A DNA stretch of 57,145 nucleotides from Peribacillus simplex (GCF_900156045.1 NZ_FTMX01000016.1:1-57145); one strand, 5' to 3'; numbered from the stretch's first letter, positions 8,128 through 16,726 are shown. Notes: generated by a model from the letters alone, not told the origin. Program-made: numbers and translations.

Positions 8128-8412
8128 TTATTTAGAAGCAGTGAAGTTTTGTTGAATTTCTTGAATAAGTAATTCTGCACCTTCACGACTAAGGATCAAT
8201 TTACCATTAGCAAGTGTAAGGTTGTTATCGGAAACTTCACCTGTAACTTGGCAAGTCATGTTTGGTTTGTATTTTTTCAAGATGATGCGCTCATCATCAA
8301 CATAGATTTCAAGAGCGTCTTTCTCAGCGATACCCAATGTACGACGTAGTTCGATTGGAATAACCACCCGGCCTAACTCATCAACTTTACGAACAATACC
8401 TGTAGATTTCAT
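8128..8412 (-). CDS. abrB: Transition-state regulator AbrB
   Basis: 94-residue DNA-binding global regulator that represses stationary-phase genes during exponential growth. The N-terminal swapped-hairpin domain is read as MKSTGIVRKVDELGRVVIP and continues with RRTLGIAEKD. The C-terminal multimerisation half contains Cys54 in CQVTGEVS. It is the only minus-strand protein gene in the window. Upstream lie a SigA promoter and Spo0A boxes, matching known repression of abrB by phosphorylated Spo0A. spoVG, also in this window, is a classical AbrB target. Confidence 0.97.
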   Translation of the reverse strand: MKSTGIVRKVDELGRVVIPIELRRTLGIAEKDALEIYVDDERIILKKYKPNMTCQVTGEVSDNNLTLANGKLILSREGAELLIQEIQQNFTASK

Positions 8413-8471
8413 TTATAAAATTCTCCTCTCAGTTACAATCTAGTACCCTATTTCTATTTTTTTCGCCAATA

Positions 8472-8524
8472 TTCGACAAATTTTTTTATAAATTTATAAT
8501 ACCAGCCATTCCCAAATTCGTCAA
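8472..8524 (-). promoter_or_regulatory. abrB promoter with Spo0A box
   Basis: On the minus strand, TTGACG (8519-8524) and TATTAT (8496-8501) are separated by 17 bp. TGTCGAA (complement of 8472-8478) lies about 18 bp past the -10, where bound Spo0A would block transcription. A second TGTCGAA is the complement of 8662-8668, further upstream. The arrangement resembles the Spo0A-repressed abrB promoter of B. subtilis. Confidence 0.8.
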
Positions 8525-8783
8525 TGATTTATTTTCATTTTTTTGTAAGAAATAGCATGGCTCTTTTCGTGTAACAAAAAGGCTTTTAAAGAGAAAAAAT
8601 CGGTTATGTCTTTAAAAGTGAAGAAATAGCAGGATACAAAGAACTACTAACTTCACCACATTTCGACAAAGTATGCATATAAAAACATACTTTACTATTA
8701 TATGATTAAATATAATTTAGTTTCAAAACAAAAGTTCTGAATTAAGGGTAATTTTCTGAAAAAGTTTATGAATATGTGAGTTG
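8525..8783. other. abrB-metS intergenic core with inverted repeats
   Basis: No gene was found. Two inverted repeats stand out: CTTTTAAAGA (8583-8592) with TCTTTAAAAG (8609-8618), and AAAGTATG (8668-8675) with CATACTTT (8686-8693). The second abuts a Spo0A-box-like TTCGACA at 8662-8668. Their role is unknown. Confidence 0.6.
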
Positions 8784-8812
8784 TTGCACAAAAAAAGAAA
8801 TTTAGGTATATT
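8784..8812 (+). promoter_or_regulatory. metS promoter
   Basis: TTGCAC (8784-8789), 17-bp spacer, TATATT (8807-8812). Transcription would start near 8819 and give a leader of about 225 nt before metS. Confidence 0.7.
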
Positions 8813-8992
8813 TTGTTGAGGTAAGAGGTAATGCTGTCATAAGGGAAGTTCACTTCCGTACCCCTATTGTTAAAATGAGATTAAACTTATATTTTTTTAA
8901 TTCTATTAACATGATGATTAGATTAGTGTTTATTGTCGCGCAGAATTGTATATAGCGTTAAAATAGAGATAATAGCTTAAAATATATTCTTA

Positions 8993-9023
8993 TGGCTTGG
9001 GCCAGTCCCATAGCCGGTTTTTC
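8993..9023 (+). promoter_or_regulatory. Terminator-like hairpin in the metS leader
   Basis: GGCTTGGG and CCCATAGCC pair around CCAGT and are followed by GGTTTTTC. It ends about 10 nt before the ribosome-binding site GAGGAGGG. It could act as an attenuator. No T-box sequence (GGTGGNACCGCG-like) and no SAM-riboswitch core was seen in the leader. Confidence 0.5.
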
Positions 9024-9044
9024 AAATGATGAGGAGGGAACGAA

Positions 9045-11006
9045 GTGCAAGATAAATTAAAGACATTCTATATCACGACACCCATATATTATCCGAGTGG
9101 TAATTTACATATAGGGCACGCGTATACGACAGTGGCAGGGGATGCCATGGCTCGTTATAAAAGGATGCGTGGCTTCGATGTCATGTATTTAACAGGAACT
9201 GATGAACATGGTCAAAAAATCCAGCGTAAAGCGGCTGAGGAAGGAGTCACTCCTCAGCAATATGTAGATAATATCGTATCAGGGATTAAAGAGCTCTGGG
9301 AAAAGCTTGATATTTCATATGATGATTTCATCAGGACTACGGAAGATCGCCATAAAGAGGTCGTAGCCAAGATTTTCAAAAGGCTATTGGATCAGGGTGA
9401 TATATATTTGGACCAATATGAAGGATTATATTGTACACCTTGCGAATCTTTCTTCACGGAACGTCAGGTGGAAGAAAGCAATGGAAACTGTCCTGATTGC
9501 GGCAGGCCTGTTGAAAAGGTGAAAGAGGAATCTTATTTCTTTAAGATGAGTAAATATGCGGATCGGTTACTGAAGTTTTATGAGGAAAACCCGGATTTCA
9601 TTCAACCGGAATCCCGCAAAAACGAAATGATCAATAACTTCATCAAGCCTGGATTGGAAGATCTGGCCGTTTCCCGTACTACTTTCGATTGGGGCATCAA
9701 GGTGCCGGGAGATCCAAAGCATGTTATTTATGTATGGATTGATGCATTGACCAATTATATAACGGCATTAGGGTATGGAACGGACAATGATTCTAAGTAC
9801 TTGAATTATTGGCCTGCCGATGTACATCTGGTCGGAAAGGAAATCGTTCGTTTCCATACAATCTATTGGCCGATTATGTTAATGGCTCTTGATGTGCCGC
9901 TTCCAAAGAAAGTCTTTGCCCACGGATGGCTCCTCATGAAAGATGGTAAAATGTCGAAATCAAAAGGGAATGTAGTGGATCCCGTTACATTGATTGATCG
10001 TTACGGTTTGGATTCCTTACGCTACTACTTATTGCGTGAAGTACCTTTTGGTTCAGATGGAGTATTTACACCAGAAGGGTTTGTGGAACGGATCAATTTT
10101 GACCTGGCAAATGATTTAGGGAATTTATTGAATCGAACAGTTGCAATGGTCAATAAGTATTTTGATGGTGTGATTCCAAATTACGAAGGATCCAATGGCG
10201 AATTCGAAAAGGCTTTGCTTGAAATAAACCAAGATACGGTAGGCAAGTATGAGGAAGCAATGGAAAACATGGAATTTTCAATTGCACTAACATCCATTTG
10301 GCAACTCGTGAGCAGAACTAATAAATTCATTGATGAGACCCAGCCATGGACTCTTGCTAAAGATGAATCAAGGAAAGAAGACCTTGCTGGTGTCATGGTT
10401 CATTTGGCGGAATCATTGCGCAGGACGGCAATACTTTTGAAACCGTTCTTGACGCAAACACCGGAAAAAATCTTTGCTCAGCTTAGCATCAAAGATGATG
10501 TGTTAAAATCCTGGGACAGTTTAGCGGAGTTCGGTCAAATTCCTGCTGAAACAAAAGTCTTGAAGGGAGAGCCGATCTTCCCTCGTCTGGATATGGAAGA
10601 GGAAGTTTTATATATTAAAGATCAAATGCAGGGTGGCGCCCCCAAGGTTGAGGAAAAAGTAGAAGAGACGATTCCCGAAGTTGATGAAATCACTATTGAT
10701 GACTTTACAAAAGTGGAGCTTCGTGTTGCTCAGGTCATGGAAGTTGAGCCTGTGAAGAAGGCGGATAAGCTTCTTAAACTTCAGCTTGATTTGGGGTATG
10801 AGAAACGCCAGGTCGTATCAGGCATTGCACAGCATTATAAACCCGAAGATTTAGTAGGCAAAAAAGTGATATGCGTAACAAATTTGAAACCTGTTAAACT
10901 TCGTGGCGAGCTCTCTCAAGGAATGATTTTGGCGGGAAGCCAGGATGGTGTGCTCTCAGTCGCTACAATAGATTCATCGATTCCTAATGGTTCAAAGGTG
11001 AAATAA
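9045..11006 (+). CDS. metG: Methionyl-tRNA synthetase
   Basis: 653-residue class I aminoacyl-tRNA synthetase (MetG, called MetS in B. subtilis) that charges tRNA(Met) for initiation and elongation. The HIGH motif is His22-Ile-Gly-His25 and KMSKS spans residues 302-306. The zinc knuckle uses CTPC (Cys130, Cys133) and CPDC (Cys149, Cys152). The C-terminal ~110 residues (from about VDEITIDDFTKVELRV) form an Arc1p/EMAP-like tRNA-binding domain. The start is GTG 9045 after GAGGAGGG. It is transcribed alone, with a long leader and a strong terminator. Confidence 0.97.
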   Translation: MQDKLKTFYITTPIYYPSGNLHIGHAYTTVAGDAMARYKRMRGFDVMYLTGTDEHGQKIQRKAAEEGVTPQQYVDNIVSGIKELWEKLDISYDDFIRTTEDRHKEVVAKIFKRLLDQGDIYLDQYEGLYCTPCESFFTERQVEESNGNCPDCGRPVEKVKEESYFFKMSKYADRLLKFYEENPDFIQPESRKNEMINNFIKPGLEDLAVSRTTFDWGIKVPGDPKHVIYVWIDALTNYITALGYGTDNDSKYLNYWPADVHLVGKEIVRFHTIYWPIMLMALDVPLPKKVFAHGWLLMKDGKMSKSKGNVVDPVTLIDRYGLDSLRYYLLREVPFGSDGVFTPEGFVERINFDLANDLGNLLNRTVAMVNKYFDGVIPNYEGSNGEFEKALLEINQDTVGKYEEAMENMEFSIALTSIWQLVSRTNKFIDETQPWTLAKDESRKEDLAGVMVHLAESLRRTAILLKPFLTQTPEKIFAQLSIKDDVLKSWDSLAEFGQIPAETKVLKGEPIFPRLDMEEEVLYIKDQMQGGAPKVEEKVEETIPEVDEITIDDFTKVELRVAQVMEVEPVKKADKLLKLQLDLGYEKRQVVSGIAQHYKPEDLVGKKVICVTNLKPVKLRGELSQGMILAGSQDGVLSVATIDSSIPNGSKVK

Positions 11007-11013
11007 ACCGATG

Positions 11014-11055
11014 AAAACATAAAGGTGTTTCATATGAAACATTTTTATGTTTTTT
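11014..11055 (+). terminator. metS terminator
   Basis: AAAACATAAA...TGTTTCA pairs with TGAAACA...TTTATGTTTT around a short AT loop, followed by T-rich sequence. Confidence 0.85.
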
Positions 11056-11215
11056 TCTTTATACTTTTGGAAAAAGTAATTCAATACAGGTTTAGTTTTT
11101 GGTTCTGCATTTAGTTGTTGGGCATATAGGCTTCTTTGTAATCTTTTTGTTACCTAAATGTGAAACATAAAACTTTCATTTTCTAATAAAATAGTGCTAG
11201 AAAGGAAGAAAAATA

Positions 11216-11983
11216 ATGTTATTTGACACACACGTACATGTTAATGCGGAACAATTCAACGAGGATCTCGAAGACGTAATAGATAGAGCCAAGGAAGCAG
11301 GAGTCAATAATATGGTAGTCGTTGGTTTTGACCGGCCTACTATTATAAGGGCAATGGAATTAATAGAAGCTTATGATTTCATGTATGCCGCGGTCGGATG
11401 GCATCCTGTGGATGCTATAGATATGACAGAAGAGGATTTACAATGGATCGAGGAATTATCCAATCATCCAAAGGTTGTGGCCATTGGTGAGATGGGCCTG
11501 GATTATCATTGGGATAAATCACCGAAAGATGTTCAAATGGAGGTGTTCAGGAAGCAGATCCGATTGGCAAAAAAGGTGGGACTGCCCATTATCATCCATA
11601 ATCGGGAAGCGACCGCGGATATCGTGAACATACTCAAGGAAGAAGAGGCATCAATGGTTGGGGGCATCATGCATTGCTTTAGCGGAAGTGCAGAAACGGC
11701 TTTGGAGTGCATCAATATGAACTTTTATATTTCATTGGGTGGCCCTGTGACCTTCAAGAATGCAAAAAAACCAAAGGAAGTGGCAGCAGCCGTACCTTTA
11801 GACCGTTTACTGATAGAGACCGATTGTCCATACTTGGCTCCCCATCCTTATAGAGGGAAGCGTAATGAACCTTCGTATGTGAAGCTTGTTGCTGAACAAA
11901 TTGCAGAAATCAAACAACTCACATTAGAGGAAGTTTCCCAGGCAACAACGGAAAATGCCAAGAAATTATTCGGCATTAACTGA
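11216..11983 (+). CDS. yabD: TatD family metal-dependent deoxyribonuclease
   Basis: 255-residue amidohydrolase-fold protein of the TatD family. Metal ligands are readable in order: the HxH pair His6/His8 in DTHVHVN, Glu in GEMGLDYHW, His in IIHNREA, His in MHCFSGS and Asp in LIETDCPYLAPHP. Family members are Mg/Mn-dependent 3'-5' DNA exonucleases linked to DNA damage or quality control. GAAAGGAAG lies upstream of ATG 11216. It stands alone between metS and yabE. Confidence 0.95.
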   Translation: MLFDTHVHVNAEQFNEDLEDVIDRAKEAGVNNMVVVGFDRPTIIRAMELIEAYDFMYAAVGWHPVDAIDMTEEDLQWIEELSNHPKVVAIGEMGLDYHWDKSPKDVQMEVFRKQIRLAKKVGLPIIIHNREATADIVNILKEEEASMVGGIMHCFSGSAETALECINMNFYISLGGPVTFKNAKKPKEVAAAVPLDRLLIETDCPYLAPHPYRGKRNEPSYVKLVAEQIAEIKQLTLEEVSQATTENAKKLFGIN

Positions 11984-12153
11984 CATTTTTTTTTACAATA
12001 TCTCCCGGGATTCACTAGCTAAAATTGAATTTTTTTAAGGTTTCTACAAATTTCACTCCTACTATAGGTTTATTATGTCGAGAAGTCGCCCTTTCCTTTT
12101 CAATATGAAATATGCATAATAGGTAGTAATTTCCTGAATGAGAAGTGAATGGG

Positions 12154-12183
12154 TTGACAGCTTGATAACTAAGTCTATATAAT
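12154..12183 (+). promoter_or_regulatory. yabE promoter
   Basis: TTGACA (12154-12159), 18-bp spacer, TATAAT (12178-12183): a near-consensus SigA promoter. Transcription would start near 12190, immediately before a strong GGAGGAAGGAGG. Confidence 0.8.
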
Positions 12184-12223
12184 CACCGGGAGGAAGGAGG
12201 AGTTTTTCATTCTATTAAAAACT

Positions 12224-13417
12224 ATGAAAAACCTTATTCCCAAACCTTTTGGGAAGAAGAGGATGGCAATTGCCATTTGCAGTGCTATTCTTGTTTCTAC
12301 AGCATTGGGAATATTGATATATCAAGGAACAAAGGATACAGTAACAATCATGCTAGACGGAAAAAAAGAGGTAGTGCGTACACACGCGGCTACTGTAAAT
12401 GATATGTTGGAAGATTTAGAGATTACCGTTAAAGCTGCAGACTATGTCCACCCATCTAGAGCCACCAAGGTTGATGATGATTTAGAGGTGGTTTGGAAGC
12501 CTGCACAAAAAATCGTCATGGTACAGGATGGTAAGACGAAGGATGTTTGGTCCACTGCCGATACGGTAGATGAACTTTTAAAAGACCAAAATCTTAGGGT
12601 GAAGGAACAGGATAAGATCACCCCTTCGAAAAATACGAAGCTGAAAGCGAATATGGAAGTTGCCATAGACAAAGCCTTTTCACTGAAATTAGTGGTAGGT
12701 GGAGACGAAAAGCAGGTATGGTCAACTTCGACTACTGTCGCTGACTTTTTAAAGCAACAAGGAGTAAAACTCAATGATTTGGATCGAGTTGAGCCGGAAT
12801 TAACCGAAAAAGTTGAAGCTGAGAATACGGTAAACGTAGTTCGAATTGAAAAAGTCACCGATGTAGTGGAAGAACCAGTTGACTTTGCTGTCATAACTAA
12901 AAAAGATGACTCTTTATCAAAAGGGAAAGAGAAAATTGTCAAAGAAGGAAAAGATGGACTCATTTCCAAAAAATATGAAGTTGTTAAGGAAAATGGCAAA
13001 GAGGTTAAAAGAGAATTACTTTCAGAAAAAGTAGTTAATAAAAAGCAGGATAAAGTTGTAACGGTCGGAACTCGAACGACGGTTGCCCAGGCATCACGCG
13101 GAGTAACTAACGTTAGTTCTTCAAGCGGAAAAGAAATATACGTATCATCAACAGCTTATACTGCCAGTTGTAAGGGCTGTTCCGGTGTCACGTCCACAGG
13201 CGTGGATCTAAAGAGTAATCCGGGTGCCAAAATCATCGCTGTCGATCCAAACGTAATTCCTATGGGATCGAAAGTATATGTAGAGGGCTATGGCTATGCA
13301 GTAGCTGCTGACAAAGGCGGAGCAATAAAGGGAAATAGGATTGACGTCTTCTTTTCTTCAAAAAATGATGCCTATCGCTGGGGTGTAAAGAGGGTAAAGG
13401 TTCGTGTATTGGACTAA
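12224..13417 (+). CDS. yabE: YabE/Rpf-like cell-wall protein with 3D domain
   Basis: 397-residue secreted cell-wall protein. An N-terminal membrane/signal segment lies at about 14-33. Three DUF348 repeats follow (about 37-90, 94-145, 153-205), then a G5-like domain (about 207-285) and a C-terminal 3D domain (about 305-397) with its three aspartates (VDPNVIP, AADKGG, RIDVF). Rpf/Sps-type relatives are peptidoglycan-active and help remodel the wall. The start is odd: ATG 12224 is 23 nt from the strong ribosome-binding site, while an in-frame ATT at 12209 is ideally spaced. Confidence 0.92.
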   Translation: MKNLIPKPFGKKRMAIAICSAILVSTALGILIYQGTKDTVTIMLDGKKEVVRTHAATVNDMLEDLEITVKAADYVHPSRATKVDDDLEVVWKPAQKIVMVQDGKTKDVWSTADTVDELLKDQNLRVKEQDKITPSKNTKLKANMEVAIDKAFSLKLVVGGDEKQVWSTSTTVADFLKQQGVKLNDLDRVEPELTEKVEAENTVNVVRIEKVTDVVEEPVDFAVITKKDDSLSKGKEKIVKEGKDGLISKKYEVVKENGKEVKRELLSEKVVNKKQDKVVTVGTRTTVAQASRGVTNVSSSSGKEIYVSSTAYTASCKGCSGVTSTGVDLKSNPGAKIIAVDPNVIPMGSKVYVEGYGYAVAADKGGAIKGNRIDVFFSSKNDAYRWGVKRVKVRVLD

Positions 13418-13431
13418 TAAGGTTTCTCTCG

Positions 13432-13459
13432 CAGGAGATGAATTCGTCTCCTGTTTTTT
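13432..13459 (+). terminator. yabE terminator
   Basis: CAGGAGATG and CGTCTCCTG pair around AATT and are followed by TTTTTT. Confidence 0.9.
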
Positions 13460-13606
13460 GCGTTTTATTTTCCATTTGTTGAAAAACCCTATGTAAAACT
13501 GTTTTAATAAGATAGACGTCTCACATAAGGTTTCAATTACGGGGGACCGGTTACGTTTATCCAAGAGCTAATCAAAGCGTTTGCGCTTTTCTGTATGGAG
13601 GAAACC

Positions 13607-14170
13607 ATGAAAAAGATTAAAGAAATTATTGTTGTAGAAGGAAAAGACGATACGGTAGCGATAAAAAGGGCTGTTAATGCTGATACAATAGAAACCAACG
13701 GTTCCGCGGTGAATGAGTCTTGTATTGAGCAGGTGAGGCTTGCACAAAAGACACGTGGAGCCATCATTTTCACAGACCCTGATTTTCCAGGCCAAAAAAT
13801 CAGGAATATCATTTCAGAACAAGTAAAAGGCTGTAAACACGCCTTTTTAACGAAGAAGGAAGCCCTTCCTAAGGCAGGTAGAGGAATTGGTGTGGAGCAT
13901 GCTTCTCCTGAGGCAATTCGTAATGCTTTAAAGGATGCCCAATTAATGGATGAAGAGGCTTCAGAAGAGATTTCACAGCAGGATTTAATAGATGCAGGTT
14001 TAATCGGGGGATCCGGTGCCAAGGAACGAAGGGAAAAACTTGGATCTATTTTAAAAATCGGGTTTACCAATGGTAAACAGTTATATAAGAGACTAAAAAT
14101 GTTCCAAATATCGACTGAGGCTTTTGAGAAAGCGATGGTACAGATAATTCAGGAGGAAAAAAATGAATAA
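13607..14170 (+). CDS. rnmV: Ribonuclease M5
   Basis: 187-residue Toprim-domain endonuclease that matures 5S rRNA precursors, bound with ribosomal protein L18. The Toprim glutamate is Glu11 in IIVVEGKDD, and the DxD pair is Asp57/Asp59 in FTDPDFPG. GVEHASPEAIRNAL is also typical. An in-frame ATG at 13595 overlaps the GGAGG itself, so ATG 13607 is chosen; this matches the family length. The end overlaps rsmA by 8 nt. Its substrate is encoded by the flanking rRNA operons. Confidence 0.95.
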   Translation: MKKIKEIIVVEGKDDTVAIKRAVNADTIETNGSAVNESCIEQVRLAQKTRGAIIFTDPDFPGQKIRNIISEQVKGCKHAFLTKKEALPKAGRGIGVEHASPEAIRNALKDAQLMDEEASEEISQQDLIDAGLIGGSGAKERREKLGSILKIGFTNGKQLYKRLKMFQISTEAFEKAMVQIIQEEKNE

Positions 14171-15041
14171 GGATATTGCAACCCCTGTCAGAACGAAAGA
14201 AATATTAAAGAAATATGGATTCTCCTTTAAAAAGAGCTTAGGCCAGAACTTTTTAATCGATACGAATATCTTGAAACGTATTGTTGAACATGCCAATTTA
14301 ACTGAGGAAAGCGGCGCCATCGAAATTGGGCCAGGAATAGGGGCATTGACGGAACAACTAGCGAAAAGCAGCAAAAAGGTTGCTGCCTTTGAGATTGATC
14401 AGCGTCTGCTGCCCATCTTATCGGATACACTGTCTCCCTATAACAATGTAAACATCATTCACGGGGATGTTCTCAAAGCTGATGTCAAAAAGGTCATCGA
14501 GGAGGAATTTGCTGGCTTTTCGGACCTGATGGTTGTTGCAAATCTGCCATACTATGTCACGACACCCATCATTTTAAAGCTATTGTCCGAGGACCTGCCC
14601 ATTAGAGGCATCGTCTGCATGCTGCAAAAGGAAGTGGCTGATCGAATTGCCGCAAAACCTGGGACAAAGGAATACGGTTCTTTATCCATTGCCATTCAAT
14701 ATTATACTGAAGCTGAAACAGTGATGATAGTACCTAAAACGGTATTCATGCCTCAGCCTAATGTTGATTCAGCTGTAATCCGTCTTACAAGGCGCGTGAA
14801 GCCGATCGTCGAGGTCCTGGATGAGGGTTTCTTCTTCATTGTGACCCGGGCGAGCTTTGCCCAGCGTCGGAAAACGATTTTAAATAACTTAACCAGTCAG
14901 CTGCCAGATGGTAAATCGAAAAAAGAACTTATACTTGCCGCTCTCGAAGCCGCGGAAGTGGATCCTTCCAGACGGGGGGAAACGCTGAGCATCGAAGAAT
15001 TTGGCCGCTTAAGTGATGCATTATTGCCGAATTTCAAATAA
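14163..15041 (+). CDS. rsmA: 16S rRNA m6,2A1518/1519 dimethyltransferase
   Basis: 292-residue KsgA/RsmA enzyme that dimethylates two adjacent adenosines in helix 45 of 16S rRNA during late 30S assembly. GQNFLIDTNIL precedes SAM motif I (AIEIGPGIGALT). The adenine-methylase motif is NLPYY, and the C-terminal half has FMPQPNVDSAVI and RASFAQRRKT. AGGAGGAAAAAA precedes ATG 14163, inside rnmV, so translation is probably coupled. Confidence 0.97.
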   Translation: MNKDIATPVRTKEILKKYGFSFKKSLGQNFLIDTNILKRIVEHANLTEESGAIEIGPGIGALTEQLAKSSKKVAAFEIDQRLLPILSDTLSPYNNVNIIHGDVLKADVKKVIEEEFAGFSDLMVVANLPYYVTTPIILKLLSEDLPIRGIVCMLQKEVADRIAAKPGTKEYGSLSIAIQYYTEAETVMIVPKTVFMPQPNVDSAVIRLTRRVKPIVEVLDEGFFFIVTRASFAQRRKTILNNLTSQLPDGKSKKELILAALEAAEVDPSRRGETLSIEEFGRLSDALLPNFK

Positions 15042-15059
15042 AGGAAATGTGAAGGATTC

Positions 15060-15099
15060 AAGTCGGAATGGGGTCAATCCCAGCTTCCGGCTTTTTTTA
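15060..15099 (+). terminator. rnmV-rsmA terminator
   Basis: AAGTCGGAA with TTCCGGCTT, plus inner TGGG/CCCA pairing, followed by T-rich sequence. Confidence 0.85.
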
Positions 15100-15159
15100 T
15101 TTTGAAATTGGCCAACCATGAGGAAACATACCTGAAAATGTAATCAATACCTACCTTTC

Positions 15160-15187
15160 ACCATTCAAGAATGGTTCGCATAACTTA
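15160..15187 (+). promoter_or_regulatory. SigK-type promoter of yabG
   Basis: The -10 CATAACTTA (15179-15187) fits CATANNNTA exactly, and an AC dinucleotide lies at 15160-15161, 17 bp upstream. yabG is a known mother-cell SigK gene, so the match is credible. Confidence 0.65.
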
Positions 15188-15242
15188 AGAATGAAAATAA
15201 ACTAGGGCGGGCTGAAAATAAGTCTTCTCATGGGGTGGGGCC

Positions 15243-16121
15243 ATGAATATTCAAATAAACGATATTGTTGGTCGGGTTTCTTATAAATGCGACGTGTTGT
15301 TTCGGGTAATCGATATCCGTGATATTGACGGAAGACGTCAAGCTGTTCTTTATGGGGAGGATATCCGACTGATTGCAGATGCACCTTTTCAAGATTTAAT
15401 GATCATTAATGATAATGAAAGAAATAATCGACAAAGGTCGAATGAGGTACTTCAAGAACAATCTTACCGCTTATTAACACAAGATCTAGAGCTGCAACAA
15501 CAAAAAAATGGCTATCAATCCAGTAATGGTTATCGGTACAGCGGTGAATATTTTCAGATACCAGGGAGGGTCCTCCATGTTGATGGGGATGCATCTTACT
15601 TAAGGAAATGCATGGATCTATATCAGAAATTCAGTATTCCGGTCAATGGCATCTATTGCAATGAAAAGGAAATGCCCCAAAGAATCGGGGGGTTGTTGGA
15701 CCATTATCGGCCGGACATTCTTGTTGTAACCGGTCATGATGCCTATTCAAAATCAAAAGGGCCGATATCCGATATTAATGCCTACCGTCACTCAAAGGAT
15801 TTTGTACAGACGGTTAGAGAAGCTCGAAGGAGGGTTTCTAATTTAGACCAACTGATTATATTTGCCGGGGCTTGTCAGTCGCATTTTGAATCGCTGATCC
15901 AAGCGGGGGCAAATTTTGCAAGTTCTCCTTCCCGTGTTAATATACATGCTCTTGATCCGGTATATATCGTCGGAAAGATAAGCTTTACGCCTTTTTCCGA
16001 TCATATTCATGTATGGGATGTGCTTAGGAATACATTAACTGGAGAGAAGGGCTTGGGGGGAATTGAGACAAAAGGGGTGTTACGGACCGGTTTGCCTTTC
16101 AAGCCATTTCAGGAAGAATGA
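15243..16121 (+). CDS. yabG: Sporulation-specific protease YabG
   Basis: 292-residue cysteine protease (peptidase family U57) that processes spore coat proteins and assists their cross-linking late in sporulation. Candidate catalytic residues are His165 in TGHDAYSK and Cys211 in FAGACQSHFE; their 46-residue separation matches that reported for family members. No signal peptide is present, consistent with action in the mother cell. ATG 15243 follows GGGGTGGGG. It is transcribed alone from a SigK-like promoter. Confidence 0.95.
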   Translation: MNIQINDIVGRVSYKCDVLFRVIDIRDIDGRRQAVLYGEDIRLIADAPFQDLMIINDNERNNRQRSNEVLQEQSYRLLTQDLELQQQKNGYQSSNGYRYSGEYFQIPGRVLHVDGDASYLRKCMDLYQKFSIPVNGIYCNEKEMPQRIGGLLDHYRPDILVVTGHDAYSKSKGPISDINAYRHSKDFVQTVREARRRVSNLDQLIIFAGACQSHFESLIQAGANFASSPSRVNIHALDPVYIVGKISFTPFSDHIHVWDVLRNTLTGEKGLGGIETKGVLRTGLPFKPFQEE

Positions 16122-16123
16122 AC

Positions 16124-16156
16124 GAGCTGCATTTTGAAAGAATGCAGCTTCCTTTT
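16124..16156 (+). terminator. yabG terminator
   Basis: GAGCTGCATT and AATGCAGCTT pair around TTGAAAG and are followed by CCTTTTC. Confidence 0.8.
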
Positions 16157-16341
16157 CGTGAGTAAGAATTCGGATATCGTCAAAGAAAAACTGGTTTTTT
16201 GTTGAGTAATGTCATTAGGTAATATTTTAAATACGAAAATTCGGCTTAATAGATAATGAAATAGTTCGTTTACATAATTTTTCATTTCCCAGGATATAAT
16301 AAAATTGTTCGCGATTTTGCCGAATTTCAGATAAAAATATA
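16157..16341 (+). other. AT-rich region upstream of veg
   Basis: No gene is visible. A second TATAAT at 16295-16300, with a poorly spaced TTTACA-like upstream element, may be another veg promoter; the B. subtilis veg locus also has more than one. Confidence 0.4.
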
Positions 16342-16370
16342 TTGACTACATTTTTAAGTGCTGATATAAT
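16342..16370 (+). promoter_or_regulatory. veg promoter
   Basis: TTGACT (16342-16347), 17-bp spacer, TATAAT (16365-16370), preceded by AT-rich sequence. This corresponds to the classical strong vegetative veg promoter. Confidence 0.88.
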
Positions 16371-16434
16371 TTATTATTTTGTTTGCGTATATTTGTAAAT
16401 TGTGATATACTTAACTTAGTGAGGTGGACCGAAA

Positions 16435-16686
16435 ATGCCAAAAACTCTAGCTGATATTAAAACTGCACTTGATTCAAACCTAGGTAAAAGATTGCTCTTA
16501 AAAGCAAACGGTGGAAGAAGAAAGACTGTAGAACGATTCGGAACTTTGGCGGAAACTTATCCGGCTGTTTTTGTAATTGAGCTCGACCAAGATGAAAATG
16601 CGTTTGAAAGAGTATCTTACAGCTATGCGGATGTTTTAACGGAAACCGTAGAACTAACATTTTTAAACAAACAACAAGAGATGTAA
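16435..16686 (+). CDS. veg: Biofilm-stimulating protein Veg
   Basis: 83-residue member of the Veg family (DUF1021), a small SH3-like protein. MPKTLADIKTAL and LLLKANGGRRKT are readily recognised. In B. subtilis Veg is highly expressed in growing cells and stimulates biofilm matrix expression by opposing SinR. GTGAGGTGG precedes ATG 16435. It is a single-gene unit with its own promoter and terminator. Confidence 0.96.
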   Translation: MPKTLADIKTALDSNLGKRLLLKANGGRRKTVERFGTLAETYPAVFVIELDQDENAFERVSYSYADVLTETVELTFLNKQQEM

Positions 16687-16694
16687 CTTAGACG

Positions 16695-16726
16695 AGGCAG
16701 TGAACAACTTTGTTTGCTGCTTTTTG
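16695..16726 (+). terminator. veg terminator
   Basis: GCAGTGAAC and GTTTGCTGC pair (two wobble pairs) around AACTTT, followed by TTTTTG. Confidence 0.75.

Noticed and set aside
8819..9044. T-box or SAM riboswitch in the metS leader
   Set aside because: No T-box sequence, specifier stem or SAM-I core could be found, so only a generic hairpin is reported.
12442..12999. 185-codon minus-strand frame inside yabE
   Set aside because: Antisense shadow of yabE with Ser/Thr/Phe-rich, low-information sequence. A yabE antisense RNA is known in B. subtilis, but no promoter was convincingly seen here.
13537..14070. 177-codon minus-strand frame over rnmV
   Set aside because: Antisense shadow of the well-supported RNase M5 gene; it lacks a ribosome-binding site and any family motif.
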